Below are positions 1-8,972 of a DNA stretch of 27,213 bases, one piece after another (the stretch's first letter is position 1; every line of letters starts with the position of its first letter). The stretch is from Erythrobacteraceae bacterium CCH12-C2 (GTDB taxonomy: Bacteria; Pseudomonadota; Alphaproteobacteria; Sphingomonadales; Sphingomonadaceae), in the NCBI GenBank assembly GCA_001556995.1, contig LSKF01000052.1, forward strand, positions 1 to 27,213, in the 5' to 3' direction. The notes below the pieces were generated by a model. It was given only the letters and a program-made list of their open reading frames with translations, ran no database searches and was not told the origin of the DNA. A program made the translations under genes and the position numbers.

Positions 1-3000
1 ACCGCTGATCCTGACGGGCTGTTCTCCGCCCGCGTCGCGAGCTGGTTGTTCAGCGTCACTGCCGTCGGCGCTTCGTTCACATCGGTGACCGTGAGGGTCA
101 CCGCCTGACTGGTGCTCTCACGGCCATCGCTGACGGTGACCGTGATCTGGTAGCGGTTGTCGAAATTCGCATCGCGCGGTTGCTCGAAGTCTGGCGCGGT
201 GAGGAAGGCAACAAAGCCGTTGGCCGGATTGATGGAAAACAGCGCAGCATCAGCACCGGAAAGGCTATAGGTCAGCGCATCGCCATCAGCATCGGTTGCT
301 TGGGTCTTGAACGCATCGCGCTGATTTTCGCCAATCGAGAAAGCGGCAGCACTCTCAATTACCGGAGCGCGATTGGTGATGACCGTGACGCCTTGTTGCG
401 CGAGCAGGACGCTGTTGCCGCTCACAAAGACGTTATAGGTGATCCCGTCGATGGTCTGAGTGGGGTTAGCGACCGCTGCTGCGGTGCGGCCAAGAGCGCC
501 GATGGGCTGGGCAAGGTTGGCGACAAACCCCCGGGCTTCAACTGTGTCGCCAGCATTACCAGTGACAATCAGACGCGCGTCGCCGCCGCTGCGTGCCTCG
601 GTCAGGTTGGCGATCGCCCGCTCGCTCACGATCAGGCGGTTGTTGCCGCTGCCGGTGAGGTCGATCGCCTCGATTGAATCGAGACGCCGACCGGTGCTGC
701 CGGTGAGATCGAGGGTCAGCCCGCTGCCTGCCAGCGCAAGCGTGTCCGTGCCGCGGCCGCCAGCGATATCGGCAAAAGCGAGATCGGCAATGCTGATCCG
801 GTCATTGCCCGCGCCGCCGCGGATCACATCCGCCCCGCCGCCGCCGGTAAGGACATCATTGCCGCCATTGCCGATCAGGTTATCGCCGCCCGCTGTGCCC
901 GTGCGGGTGACTGCGGCGGTGTTCTCCGTGCCGGTCGCGCCGCCGTAGATCACATAGGCAGCACCACTGCGTTGGCCGTCGGCTCCGCCCGTACCGGCGG
1001 CACCGATGATCAGATCATCAAACCCGTCGCCATTGACGTCTCCGGCCGACGCCACCGAAAAGCCGGCTTCGTCGCCTGCCCCGGCGCCGCGGATGCGGAA
1101 CCCGTTGCTCCCGTCGAGATCAAAGACATTGAGATTGGTTGCAGATCCCCGTGGCCGCCCGAAAATGACATAGGCTTCGCCAGCATTGATGCCGCCCCCA
1201 TCATTGAGGCGTGCGCCGATGATCAGGTCATCCAGCCCATCGCCATTGACATCGCCTGCGCCTGCGACGGCAAATCCGGCCTGATCGCCTGCGCCCGAGC
1301 CGTTGATGACGAACCCTGCCGTCAGTGCAAGCGTGGCGAGGTCAAGGCTGGCGGCAAACGGCGTGGCTGATCCAAACACCACGAAGGTTGCGCCGGCAGC
1401 AGCGCCGCCAGCGGCGGTCGCAGGCGCGCCGATTGCCAGATCATCGATGCCATCGCCATTGATGTCGCCGATGCCCGCAACCGAGAAGCCTTCGTCACTG
1501 GTGCCGGCTGCCCCTGCAAGCCGGAAGCCGTTGGTGCCGTTCAGGCCTGCAAGGTTGACGACCGGAGGCAAGCCGCCTGCTGCACCGAACACCACATAAG
1601 TAGCCTCGGCACCGGGGCCACCGATGATGACATCATCGATCCCGTCGCCATTGACGTCGCCAGCGCCAGCAACCGAGAAACCGCTCAGACCATTGGCCTG
1701 GCCGCCGTCGATCCGCGTCACGCGGCTTGCGCCCGGCGCGGCCAGATCAAGGCTTGCGCCAAAGCCCTGCACAGACCCGAACACGATGTAGCTGGAACCG
1801 GCAAGATCGCGTCCTGCCGCGGTCGCGCGGTGCGCGCCAATGATCAGATCATCAATGCCATCACCATCAACGTCGCCGGCATTCGCGACCGAGAAGCCGG
1901 ATTCGCTCCCCGGCAAGGCCCCGTTGATCCGGAAGCCATTGGTTCCGTTGAGATCGGTGAGCGCCAATGTCGGTCCAAACCTTTGGGTCGAACCGAAAAT
2001 AACGTAGCTCGCTTCGGCCCCGCTGCTGCTGGCGTTCGGCGCGCCGATCAACAGGTCGGCAAGGCCATCGCCATTGACGTCGCCCGCGCTCGATACGGAA
2101 AACCCGCTTTCGCCAAACGGGCTCTGGCCCAGAATGCGAAAGCCATTCGCACCGTTCAGATCTTCGCCCGCCGTGCGCGCCGGAAACGGGGTCGCCGAAC
2201 CGAACAGGACATAGGTCTCGCCTGCCTGCCCGTTTGCGCCAGTGACACCGATCACGATGTCATCAAAGCCATCGCCGTTCAGATCGCCCGCCGACGATAC
2301 GGAGCGACCGGCGCGGTCGCCCGGCTCGCTGCCTTCAATGGCAAAACCCTGCGATGGCGCAAGATCGTCAAGGTCTATCAATGACACTGCATTGGCAGCG
2401 CTAAGAGTGATTGGAGCGTTGCCGATAATCTGATCGCCAACAACGACCTGCCCCGCTTCAGCATCAAACCGTAAGCTGCGCGTATCATCGGCGAACTGCA
2501 CCATCACGCCCGCCGAACTTACGGGGATGCTGATTCTGAGGCCCGGACCTTCAAGTATCACCTGGCTGGCCGATCGGGTCGCGGTGAACGCGGAGGCAGA
2601 CCCCTCAAGAACGATCGTATCGAGGCCGCCCGCAAATCCCGAGCGAACCGCGATATTGCCGCCCAGAGCAGTGAAGACCTCCGCGCCCGACGTCGTCCCG
2701 AAAACATCGAACGGGCCGGACACGACAACCGGTTCGCCCTCAGCAACAATCAGCTGGCCCCTGACATCGGGGTTTCCGGCAGCCACCACCGCGCCAACAT
2801 CGGGCGCAGCTGTGATGGCAGCCGGCGTGGTCACCGCGATCTGACTGCCGAGAAGCACCGTATTGCCATCGGCGCGAAGGCTGCGCGTCCCATCGGCAAA
2901 GACGAGATTGATCGGCGAACCGCTTACCGCGATCGCAACCGAAGTATCACCATCCGAAATAATGGCCCGCGAGCCCGACCGCGTAATCGTGTAGCTATTG

Positions 3001-3290
3001 GCCGAGCCGGAGAACCGGACGATATCATTGCCGCCTGAGGCGCCGGTCAATGTGATCGTGCCGGGCCGGTCGATAATCGTAATGTCCTGCTGGCCGCTGC
3101 TAAGCAGAATCGACACAGTCCCGCCGATGCTACCCACAAACCCGCTCGGAGCGACCAAACGCGATGTCGCTGCCGGGCCTTGGGCGAAGGACCAAGGCTG
3201 AGAGACCGAAGAAGGACTGGAGCTGATGGTCTGCGAAACGGCGTCAGAGTTCGAGCCAGTTCCTTGCGAACCTGATCCAATAGTCGACAT
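1..3290 (-). CDS. Large FG-GAP / RTX / cadherin-like secreted protein (5' part; no stop within window)
   Basis: The frame opens with ATG at 3288-3290 behind a GGGGGAG ribosome site six bases upstream. It stays open through position 1, giving about 1,096 residues of a longer protein. There is no Sec signal peptide. Residues ~86-152 and ~220-288 are two diverged copies of one beta-rich domain, each ending near FAD(G/D)TRSLR. Residues ~320-790 hold seven FG-GAP repeats, each with a GDxNGDGxDD calcium loop and ending in a Y/F-V-x-FG-type strand (first loop at 335, last at 750). Residues ~801-832 are RTX nonapeptides (GGNDVLTGG, GGAGNDR), and ~973-1085 is a cadherin-like domain ending in DVNEAP, with another apparently starting. 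Proteins of this build are normally exported by type I secretion through a C-terminal signal and act in adhesion or as surface proteins. The C-terminus and any transporter genes lie outside the window, so export route and ligand are inferred. Confidence 0.9.
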   Translation of the reverse strand, partial: MSTIGSGSQGTGSNSDAVSQTISSSPSSVSQPWSFAQGPAATSRLVAPSGFVGSIGGTVSILLSSGQQDITIIDRPGTITLTGASGGNDIVRFSGSANSYTITRSGSRAIISDGDTSVAIAVSGSPINLVFADGTRSLRADGNTVLLGSQIAVTTPAAITAAPDVGAVVAAGNPDVRGQLIVAEGEPVVVSGPFDVFGTTSGAEVFTALGGNIAVRSGFAGGLDTIVLEGSASAFTATRSASQVILEGPGLRISIPVSSAGVMVQFADDTRSLRFDAEAGQVVVGDQIIGNAPITLSAANAVSLIDLDDLAPSQGFAIEGSEPGDRAGRSVSSAGDLNGDGFDDIVIGVTGANGQAGETYVLFGSATPFPARTAGEDLNGANGFRILGQSPFGESGFSVSSAGDVNGDGLADLLIGAPNASSSGAEASYVIFGSTQRFGPTLALTDLNGTNGFRINGALPGSESGFSVANAGDVDGDGIDDLIIGAHRATAAGRDLAGSSYIVFGSVQGFGASLDLAAPGASRVTRIDGGQANGLSGFSVAGAGDVNGDGIDDVIIGGPGAEATYVVFGAAGGLPPVVNLAGLNGTNGFRLAGAAGTSDEGFSVAGIGDINGDGIDDLAIGAPATAAGGAAAGATFVVFGSATPFAASLDLATLALTAGFVINGSGAGDQAGFAVAGAGDVNGDGLDDLIIGARLNDGGGINAGEAYVIFGRPRGSATNLNVFDLDGSNGFRIRGAGAGDEAGFSVASAGDVNGDGFDDLIIGAAGTGGADGQRSGAAYVIYGGATGTENTAAVTRTGTAGGDNLIGNGGNDVLTGGGGADVIRGGAGNDRISIADLAFADIAGGRGTDTLALAGSGLTLDLTGSTGRRLDSIEAIDLTGSGNNRLIVSERAIANLTEARSGGDARLIVTGNAGDTVEARGFVANLAQPIGALGRTAAAVANPTQTIDGITYNVFVSGNSVLLAQQGVTVITNRAPVIESAAAFSIGENQRDAFKTQATDADGDALTYSLSGADAALFSINPANGFVAFLTAPDFEQPRDANFDNRYQITVTVSDGRESTSQAVTLTVTDVNEAPTAVTLNNQLATRAENSPSGSA

Positions 3291-3848
3291 GCTGCACTCC
3301 CCCAATTGGCCTGCGCCCGCGACGATCCTCGCGCACAGGCAGGGAGGGGTATCGGTCAGTTCAAACCGGGTCAATTGCAAAACATCGATAGCGATCAACA
3401 ACTTTGGAGAAACCGACCCCGCTCGCCTCAAATTGAGGAAAACATTAGGGTTAAGGCAACTTCAGATCATTCCATGGAGGGTGCCAATTGGTTCTTGGCC
3501 GTTCGCCAGAAGGCCCGCGATTCTTGCCCCTACAAATGCCGTTCAAGTGGTGTCGAATATGGGAGCAACACGTGTACCAACAGCTTATCTGTCCCGCTCG
3601 ATCTGTCGGCGGCATTGTCATGGCAGCGCTCGGTCCGCTTTTCGCCATCGGGACCCGTCATCATTCTTACAATGAGATTGGATGGCAGAAACGCTGCGTT
3701 GCTGATCGGGTTGAATCGTGATGGCGAAGGATAGGCTGTTGTGGTCTCCTCGTTGGTTCTACCTGCCATGGCGGTCCGGTGGCATAGCGAAGACGTCATG
3801 ACCATCTTCACCGGTCGCGGCCAGCCACTCGCCTCACCACGACCACGC
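3291..3848. other. 558-bp intergenic region, no convincing gene
   Basis: Nothing here resembles a known protein or RNA. Open frames are short, lack good ribosome sites and do not read like real proteins. The right part is downstream of dabA, and no hairpin with a T-run is visible there. The left part must hold the promoter of the large FG-GAP gene. A weak candidate on the minus strand is TTGACC (3369-3374) with GATACC (3348-3353), only 15 bases apart. A 13-base palindrome, CCTCAAATTGAGG, lies at 3426-3438. The region is less GC-rich than the flanking genes. Confidence 0.5.
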
Positions 3849-6272
3849 TCAGGCTGCCAGCACCTCCTGCGGCGCGGTGCGGCCCTCGGCATCGACCTTG
3901 TGCCATTCGAGATTTCCGGCATAGCGCCACGCCAGCTGCCCGGCATCACCCATCGCCAGCAGATGCAGCCAACCATTGTCGAACAGCGCCCGGACATTGG
4001 GATGGCGGGCGAGGATCGCGGTCATCGCTTCGACCGGGGCCTCAATGCAGACGCTCAGCCGCAGCGGTTCGTGCATCAGACGGTCGCCATCATGCACTGA
4101 TTGCCACGGCAGCCCGGCGCGCAGCGTGCCGCCGTTGCCTTCCACCACCCCGATCCCGCCGATCACGTTGTGGATCAGCTTGTTGCCGCCCCCGAAGACC
4201 TGGGGATCGACGCTGGAGCCGTAGTATTGCAGGCTGATCCAGCTCGCCACCACCACCGGCGCGGTCATGATCAACTCGAGCGTGCTGAAGCCTTCATCCT
4301 GCCGCCAGACATAGTCGTGCAGGAAGGCGCGCCCTTCGAGGCTGGTGCCGCTGGTGCGCTGGCGCGGGGCGGCGATGAAGGCCTTGCACCCGGCGAGCGC
4401 CCATTCCGGGCGAACCTCGGCCCAGTCGCGGCTGCGGCGTTCGATGGCCTTGGCGTTGGCGGCACGTGGCAGGCGCAATGCCCGTTCGCCGCGTGCGAGC
4501 AGGCCGGCGCTCGCCAGCCATTGCCGCGCGCGGGCCAGATCGGCGGCGTGATCGGGCGAGGGGTGATCTTCGGCGTAGATCAGCACGTCATCGCAGGTGG
4601 TGTCGTGCAGCGCGCCGAGGAATAGTGTGCCCTCGGGGACAATGATGCCCGCTGCCGCAAGGCCCGTGCGCACTTGCGCATCATTGAGCAGGCTCGCCAG
4701 GAGCCGGGCATTGACCTCGCCCGAATAGCCGCCGCAGGCGCCGCAATGGAGGCCGCTCGCATGGGGGTTGTTAACGACCTTCGCGCCGTGCCCGACCAGC
4801 AGCACCAGCGGCGCAAATCCGCTGGTCAGCGACATGGCGCGCAGCACGGCGGTCGCGGCACCGATCCGCTGTTCGAGAGTGAGCGCGGGGGTTAGCACCG
4901 GCGCCGGGTCATGCGGCAGGGCCGGGGCCTTCAGCGCCAGGCTGTCGCGCAGCAGCTTGCCGAAATAAACCGGCCCGGTTGCCTCGACAAAGGCGAAGGA
5001 CGAGACCGCCGCCAGCTTGAACCGCCCCCAGGCGCGGTGGGCGCGGGCGCGGTAGCGTGCGGCGCGGTCTTGCGGTGCGTTGGCTTCGGTGCTGGCGGTG
5101 CTGGTCACGCTGGCATTGAGCAGCACCGGCAGGCGATGCTCGGCCACGTCCGAGGCGAAGCGCTGGTGCGATGCACCGATCCCGAAGAACCCGGCAAAGC
5201 CCAGCGTGACAATGCCCGGATCGAGCGATTCCAACGCCCGGCGGAAGGTTTCCGAACGGACATCGATGCAGAAGGCCGCTTGGAGCAGCGGGGTTGCAGC
5301 CTCGGGCGCGCTGGCGGCGCTGGTTTGCAGGCTCTGCCCCAGCGTCCGCTGCGCAGCGCGTTCAGCGGCGGTTTGGAGGATTGCGTCGATCACCTGATCC
5401 GCGTCGGGTTCCACGGGCGCAGCATGGGCTGCGACCACCTCATGCCAGCGCTCGCTGATGGCTGGGGCATAGCGGGCGAAGATCGCTGCTTCCCACATCA
5501 GCCGGATGCACAGCAGATCGACCGGCGCGCTATCCTCGCCCCCACCAAGCTCCGCCTGCCATTGCTGATAGCGCGCAAACTGCGCCCAGCCGCCCAGCGT
5601 CATCAGCAGGCTATGGAAATAAGTCGCCTGCGCCTCGCCCGGCAGTTCGAGCAGCGCAACATTGCGCGCCATCGCCTCAAGCGTGCTGTCAGGCGCATCG
5701 GCCACGAACGCGGCAAAGCCATCGAGGCCCGCGATTTCCGGGGTGAGGTCGTGCGTCGCGACCGCCTGCCAGGCGCGATAGGCATTGCGGCCCTTGGGCG
5801 CGGCCCATAGTGCCTGACCCTCGTCCCACCAGCTAGCTGCCCAGTGGCCAAAGCGCTCCGCGATGATCGCAGGCCAATCGATTCCCGAAGCCTCTGCCGC
5901 CAAGTCCGCCACGGTCGGCAGCGGCTGGCGCACCGGCTGCGGCGCCTGCAGCGCCAGCTTCAACTGCGCCAGCGTCGCGGGGCGCAGCGGCGAGGATGCG
6001 CTTTCGAGCGCGGCGGTCAGATCGTCATCCGTGATGGTGCCGTTTTCGACCTTCTCAGCAAACCAGCTGCGCGGCATGACGGTCGCCGCTCCGCTCACCC
6101 GCGCCAGCAGCGCGGCGGTGTGGGCCAGATCCTGCCCGGTCTGCCCGAGATAGGGGTTGACCGCGACGCTCGAAGCCAGCGGCCACAGGGGGGCGATGGC
6201 GCGGGTCGCCTGATCGGCGGTCTCGCGCAAGGACGGCGCGGCCATGGGCTCGGCCTGAGAGATGGTTTGCAT
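3849..6272 (-). CDS. dabA: DabA-type inorganic carbon transporter subunit (DUF2309/UPF0753)
   Basis: The product is 807 residues, a normal length for DabA. DabA is the peripheral, carbonic-anhydrase-like half of the DAB dissolved-inorganic-carbon pump. It is thought to convert CO2 to bicarbonate in the cytoplasm in a direction driven by the cation flux of DabB. The beta-carbonic-anhydrase-like zinc site is visible: C335-I-D337, the GHG motif with H495, and C510 in [12 protein letters not shown]. All four expected residues are present, so the protein should be active. The start at 6272 follows AGGAGG at ideal spacing; upstream in-frame codons would run into dabB and lack such a site. dabA lies 22 bp downstream of dabB, so the two are almost certainly one operon. 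No terminator is evident downstream. Confidence 0.93.
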   Translation of the reverse strand: MQTISQAEPMAAPSLRETADQATRAIAPLWPLASSVAVNPYLGQTGQDLAHTAALLARVSGAATVMPRSWFAEKVENGTITDDDLTAALESASSPLRPATLAQLKLALQAPQPVRQPLPTVADLAAEASGIDWPAIIAERFGHWAASWWDEGQALWAAPKGRNAYRAWQAVATHDLTPEIAGLDGFAAFVADAPDSTLEAMARNVALLELPGEAQATYFHSLLMTLGGWAQFARYQQWQAELGGGEDSAPVDLLCIRLMWEAAIFARYAPAISERWHEVVAAHAAPVEPDADQVIDAILQTAAERAAQRTLGQSLQTSAASAPEAATPLLQAAFCIDVRSETFRRALESLDPGIVTLGFAGFFGIGASHQRFASDVAEHRLPVLLNASVTSTASTEANAPQDRAARYRARAHRAWGRFKLAAVSSFAFVEATGPVYFGKLLRDSLALKAPALPHDPAPVLTPALTLEQRIGAATAVLRAMSLTSGFAPLVLLVGHGAKVVNNPHASGLHCGACGGYSGEVNARLLASLLNDAQVRTGLAAAGIIVPEGTLFLGALHDTTCDDVLIYAEDHPSPDHAADLARARQWLASAGLLARGERALRLPRAANAKAIERRSRDWAEVRPEWALAGCKAFIAAPRQRTSGTSLEGRAFLHDYVWRQDEGFSTLELIMTAPVVVASWISLQYYGSSVDPQVFGGGNKLIHNVIGGIGVVEGNGGTLRAGLPWQSVHDGDRLMHEPLRLSVCIEAPVEAMTAILARHPNVRALFDNGWLHLLAMGDAGQLAWRYAGNLEWHKVDAEGRTAPQEVLAA

Positions 6273-6294
6273 GGTAATGACCTCCTGTTGCGCC

Positions 6295-7860
6295 TTAGAG
6301 CGGGCGACGCTGCTGCCAGCCGCCGAGCAGCCGATCGAGCACCGCATTGGCATAAAGTCCGTTGGACAGATGAACCCTGAGACCCGCAGCCGCCGGGTGG
6401 TTCGCCCACAGCGGGAACATCGCCTGCGCAATCGCGACAAGGCCGAAGCTCAACACGGCGAGCCCGATCAGCACCCATTCCAACGGGCCGGGCTGCGGGG
6501 CGGCGGGCAGGGTGCCGCGGGTCAGCAGCTCGGCCAGCGTGTGCAGCACGAAGTAGCCGGCCGAGGCCGCCAGCGAGTAGACGGCCATCCGCCGCATGAG
6601 CATCCCTGGCGCCGATCCGGCAAGGCCCTGCGCCAGCAGATAGGCCACTCCGAAGATCAGGATCGCGCCCAATGCAATCGCTTGGGGCGACTTGCTCTGG
6701 AAATCGAACCCGATGCTCATCGCGGTAAAGATACCCAGCGCCGCGAGGAAGGCTGCGCCCACCGCCTTGGCATCGGGGATTGCCACAGGGCCAGGGCGGC
6801 GATTGGCAGCGATCCGCTCGACCGCGCCGCCCGAAGCCAGGAAGCTGTGCGCCTTGTAGAGCGAGTGGGCGAGGATGTGCAGCAGCGCCAGCGGGAACAG
6901 CGCCAACCCGCACTGCATGATCATGAACCCCATCTGCGCCACGGTCGACCAGGCGAGCGAGGTTTTCACCGCCGGCTGGGTCAGCATCACCAGCCCGCCG
7001 AACAGCGCGGTAAAGCCGCCGATCATGACCAGTCCCGCCAGCGTGGCAGGAGAAAGCAGCAACACATCGGCAAAGCGGATCAGCAGGAACCCGCCTGCGT
7101 TAATGACCCCGGCGTGGAGCAGGGCGGAGACAGGTGTAGGAGCCTCCATCACTTCGCTGAGCCAGCCATGCAGCGGGAACTGCGCCGAGGTGATCACCGC
7201 CGCCAGCGCGAGGCAGGCGATGGCGCCCGCCACCAGCGGCCCGCCGACACCGCTGCGGGCGGCGTCGAGGATCGTGGCAATGTCCGGCGTGCCATAGGCG
7301 GCGGTCAGCAGCACGGCTGCGGCGATCAGGGCAACGTCTGCGAGCCGGGCGGTGATGAACTGCTTGCGCGCGGCGCGGCGTGCGGCGGCGCGCTCAGGGT
7401 AGAACAGGAGCAGGCGGTTGACGCACAGGCTGGTGGCGATCAGCGCCGTGACCAGTTGCAGCAGATTGCCCGCGCCGACGAACAGCAGCACGCTGGCCAG
7501 CGCCAGCCCAAGCCCGCCGATAAAGCGCGCCCGGCCCAGCTCTTCCGCCATGTAGGTACGGGCGTAGCGCAGCACCACCCAGCCGATGAAGCCGACCAGT
7601 GCCAGCATGGTGAGGCTCACCACATCCATGCGCAGGCTCAGCCCTGCACCCTGTGTGGTCAGCAGATTGGCGGTGTAGGAGACCGATGTCAGCACTTCGC
7701 CCAACCCGGCGAGCGCGAGCGCGAGCGCCGCCAATGAGGCTGTTTCCAGCAAGAGGCCGATGACGCGGGCGTGACGATCGCGGGCCATCAAGGCGATCAC
7801 TCCGAGGCTCAGAATAGCGCCGATCACGAGCGCAAGCAGAAGCGCGATTTGCATGGACAT
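6295..7860 (-). CDS. dabB: DabB-type membrane subunit (NuoL/MrpA-like proton-conducting antiporter family)
   Basis: This 521-residue, strongly hydrophobic protein has roughly 13 membrane segments and belongs to the complex-I NuoL/MrpA-like family. The hallmark segment [20 protein letters not shown] is at about 227-246, followed by [11 protein letters not shown]. In characterised DAB systems DabB carries H+ or Na+ inward and couples this to DabA. The start at 7860 has GGAG five bases upstream; a second ATG at 7854 is less well placed. The gene is flanked by dabA (22 bp downstream) and a LysR gene on the same strand (107 bp upstream). The absence of other nuo or mrp genes, together with the dabA neighbour, rules out a respiratory-complex or multisubunit antiporter role. 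Confidence 0.93.
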   Translation of the reverse strand: MSMQIALLLALVIGAILSLGVIALMARDRHARVIGLLLETASLAALALALAGLGEVLTSVSYTANLLTTQGAGLSLRMDVVSLTMLALVGFIGWVVLRYARTYMAEELGRARFIGGLGLALASVLLFVGAGNLLQLVTALIATSLCVNRLLLFYPERAAARRAARKQFITARLADVALIAAAVLLTAAYGTPDIATILDAARSGVGGPLVAGAIACLALAAVITSAQFPLHGWLSEVMEAPTPVSALLHAGVINAGGFLLIRFADVLLLSPATLAGLVMIGGFTALFGGLVMLTQPAVKTSLAWSTVAQMGFMIMQCGLALFPLALLHILAHSLYKAHSFLASGGAVERIAANRRPGPVAIPDAKAVGAAFLAALGIFTAMSIGFDFQSKSPQAIALGAILIFGVAYLLAQGLAGSAPGMLMRRMAVYSLAASAGYFVLHTLAELLTRGTLPAAPQPGPLEWVLIGLAVLSFGLVAIAQAMFPLWANHPAAAGLRVHLSNGLYANAVLDRLLGGWQQRRPL

Positions 7861-7928
7861 TCCGTCTCCACGAGGCCCGATGCGGGCAAGATGTGAGGGC
7901 GGAATAGCTTGCTGACACAGTTTCTAGA

Positions 7929-7966
7929 AATTCAATGAAGTGATCTTGTCGTTCATATTATAAGAA
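7929..7966 (-). promoter_or_regulatory. Composite LysR-type site upstream of dabB
   Basis: Read toward dabB, the element is TTC-N7-ATGAACGA-N12-ATTGAATT. Its first part is TTC-N9-GAA, which contains the T-N11-A pattern typical of LysR-type binding sites. The same composite with the same spacings occurs at 8872-8909. The ATTGAATT end lies 68 bp from the dabB start codon. A TTTCTAGAAA palindrome at 7921-7930 adjoins it. That it is bound by the neighbouring LysR protein is inferred. Confidence 0.6.
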
Positions 7967-7967
7967 T

Positions 7968-8849
7968 TTAGGTCATTTTGGCGATGTCGAGCAGCTGCGA
8001 CACCAGCGGATTGGGGAAGCGCCGAAGCTGGCTCATCGCGTAGAAGCTTTCGGTGAGCCCGGGGATGGTCATCAGATCGTACAGCATCCCGTTTTCGAGC
8101 TCGTCGCGCACCACGATCGGTGGGGCAAGGCCCACCCCGGTGCCCGCGCGCAGCAGCAGGCGCAGCATCGCCATATCATCAGCCTCAGCGACGATATTGG
8201 GAAGGATGCCAAGCCGTTCGACCAGCAGATCGAAGTCCGCGCGCACGCCGCTGTCCTTGGCCGGCACCACCAGCCGCGCGGTGGTGAGCAGATCGCGCAG
8301 CGAGACCTTGGCGGGATCGACCGGTTGCGTGCCGATCAGGCTCACGGGGGTTTCATCGACCAAATGTGCGGTCCAATTGGTGGCGCTGTCGCGGAAGGGG
8401 AGGCGATTTGTGAGAAGAATATCAAGCTCATGCGCCTCCAGCGCCTTGGCGAGCTGAGGCAGTGCGCCAGTATGCACCACCAAATGCACATCGTCGCGTG
8501 CTAGCATAGGGGCCAGAAAGCGGATCTGGAAGTTGCGCGACAAGGTCGATACCGCGCCCACCCTCAGGTGCCGCCGCGCCTGCGCCGCGCCGCCTGCGAA
8601 GGTTGCCATCATTTCATTGGCGGATTCGAAAATCCCGTCGGCATAATTGAGCGCCACCCGCCCCGCCTCGGTCAATTCCAGCCGCCGCCCGCGCCGTTCG
8701 AACAGGTCATGACCGATCGATTCCTCCAGCAGCCGGATCTGGGTCGAGAGCGCCGATTGCGACACATTGAGCCGCCGCGCGGCATTGGTGAGATTGCCGT
8801 CATGCGCGACCGCATGGAAATAGCGCAGATGCTTGAAATTGAGGTGCAT
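7968..8849 (-). CDS. LysR-family transcriptional regulator, probable regulator of dabBA
   Basis: The 293-residue product has the family's N-terminal winged helix-turn-helix (about 18-45, with AARRLNVSQSALSTQIRLLE) and a C-terminal substrate-binding domain. The start NFKHLRYFHAVA resembles the NhaR-like branch rather than CbbR or CysB, though this is judged only from motifs. The gene is 107 bp upstream of dabB on the same strand and divergent from the gene starting near 8973. Matching sites lie upstream of both, which fits a regulator of the whole cluster. The effector is unknown; bicarbonate status, cations or an organic acid would all be plausible. Confidence 0.9.
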   Translation of the reverse strand: MHLNFKHLRYFHAVAHDGNLTNAARRLNVSQSALSTQIRLLEESIGHDLFERRGRRLELTEAGRVALNYADGIFESANEMMATFAGGAAQARRHLRVGAVSTLSRNFQIRFLAPMLARDDVHLVVHTGALPQLAKALEAHELDILLTNRLPFRDSATNWTAHLVDETPVSLIGTQPVDPAKVSLRDLLTTARLVVPAKDSGVRADFDLLVERLGILPNIVAEADDMAMLRLLLRAGTGVGLAPPIVVRDELENGMLYDLMTIPGLTESFYAMSQLRRFPNPLVSQLLDIAKMT

Positions 8850-8871
8850 GGCAGGGAGCGCGCGCCTTATG

Positions 8872-8909
8872 TTCGTTTTGAATGAACGATAACGTCGATA
8901 TATTGAATT
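8872..8909 (+). promoter_or_regulatory. Second copy of the composite LysR-type site, upstream of the 8973 gene
   Basis: The sequence again reads TTC-N7-ATGAACGA-N12-ATTGAATT, now on the plus strand toward the gene beginning near 8973. It ends 63 bp from that start codon, close to the 68 bp seen at dabB. It includes TTC-N9-GAA at 8872-8886. The site also lies 23-60 bp upstream of the LysR start codon, so it could serve autoregulation as well. Confidence 0.6.
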
Positions 8910-8972
8910 TTAGCAATGATCACAAGGCCAGTAGAGACTGCGCATATTCCGCAGCTTGGCAGGTACATGATC

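Noticed and set aside
180..2384. Several plus-strand open frames across the FG-GAP region
   Set aside because: They contain repeats only because the minus-strand gene does; the minus frame is open from 3290 to the edge with clear FG-GAP and RTX motifs.
1..3290. FG-GAP tandem repeats as a possible CRISPR or satellite array
   Set aside because: The period is about 200 bases with variable spacing and the repetition is explained by protein blades in one reading frame.
3306..3734. A 142-codon plus-strand frame in the gap left of dabA
   Set aside because: No domain, no ribosome site, and overlapping frames on both strands of similar quality. It could be a remnant but nothing supports that.
6262..7737. 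A 491-codon open frame antisense to dabB
   Set aside because: It is rich in Gln/Arg/His/Gly with no domain, while the other strand encodes an obvious membrane protein.
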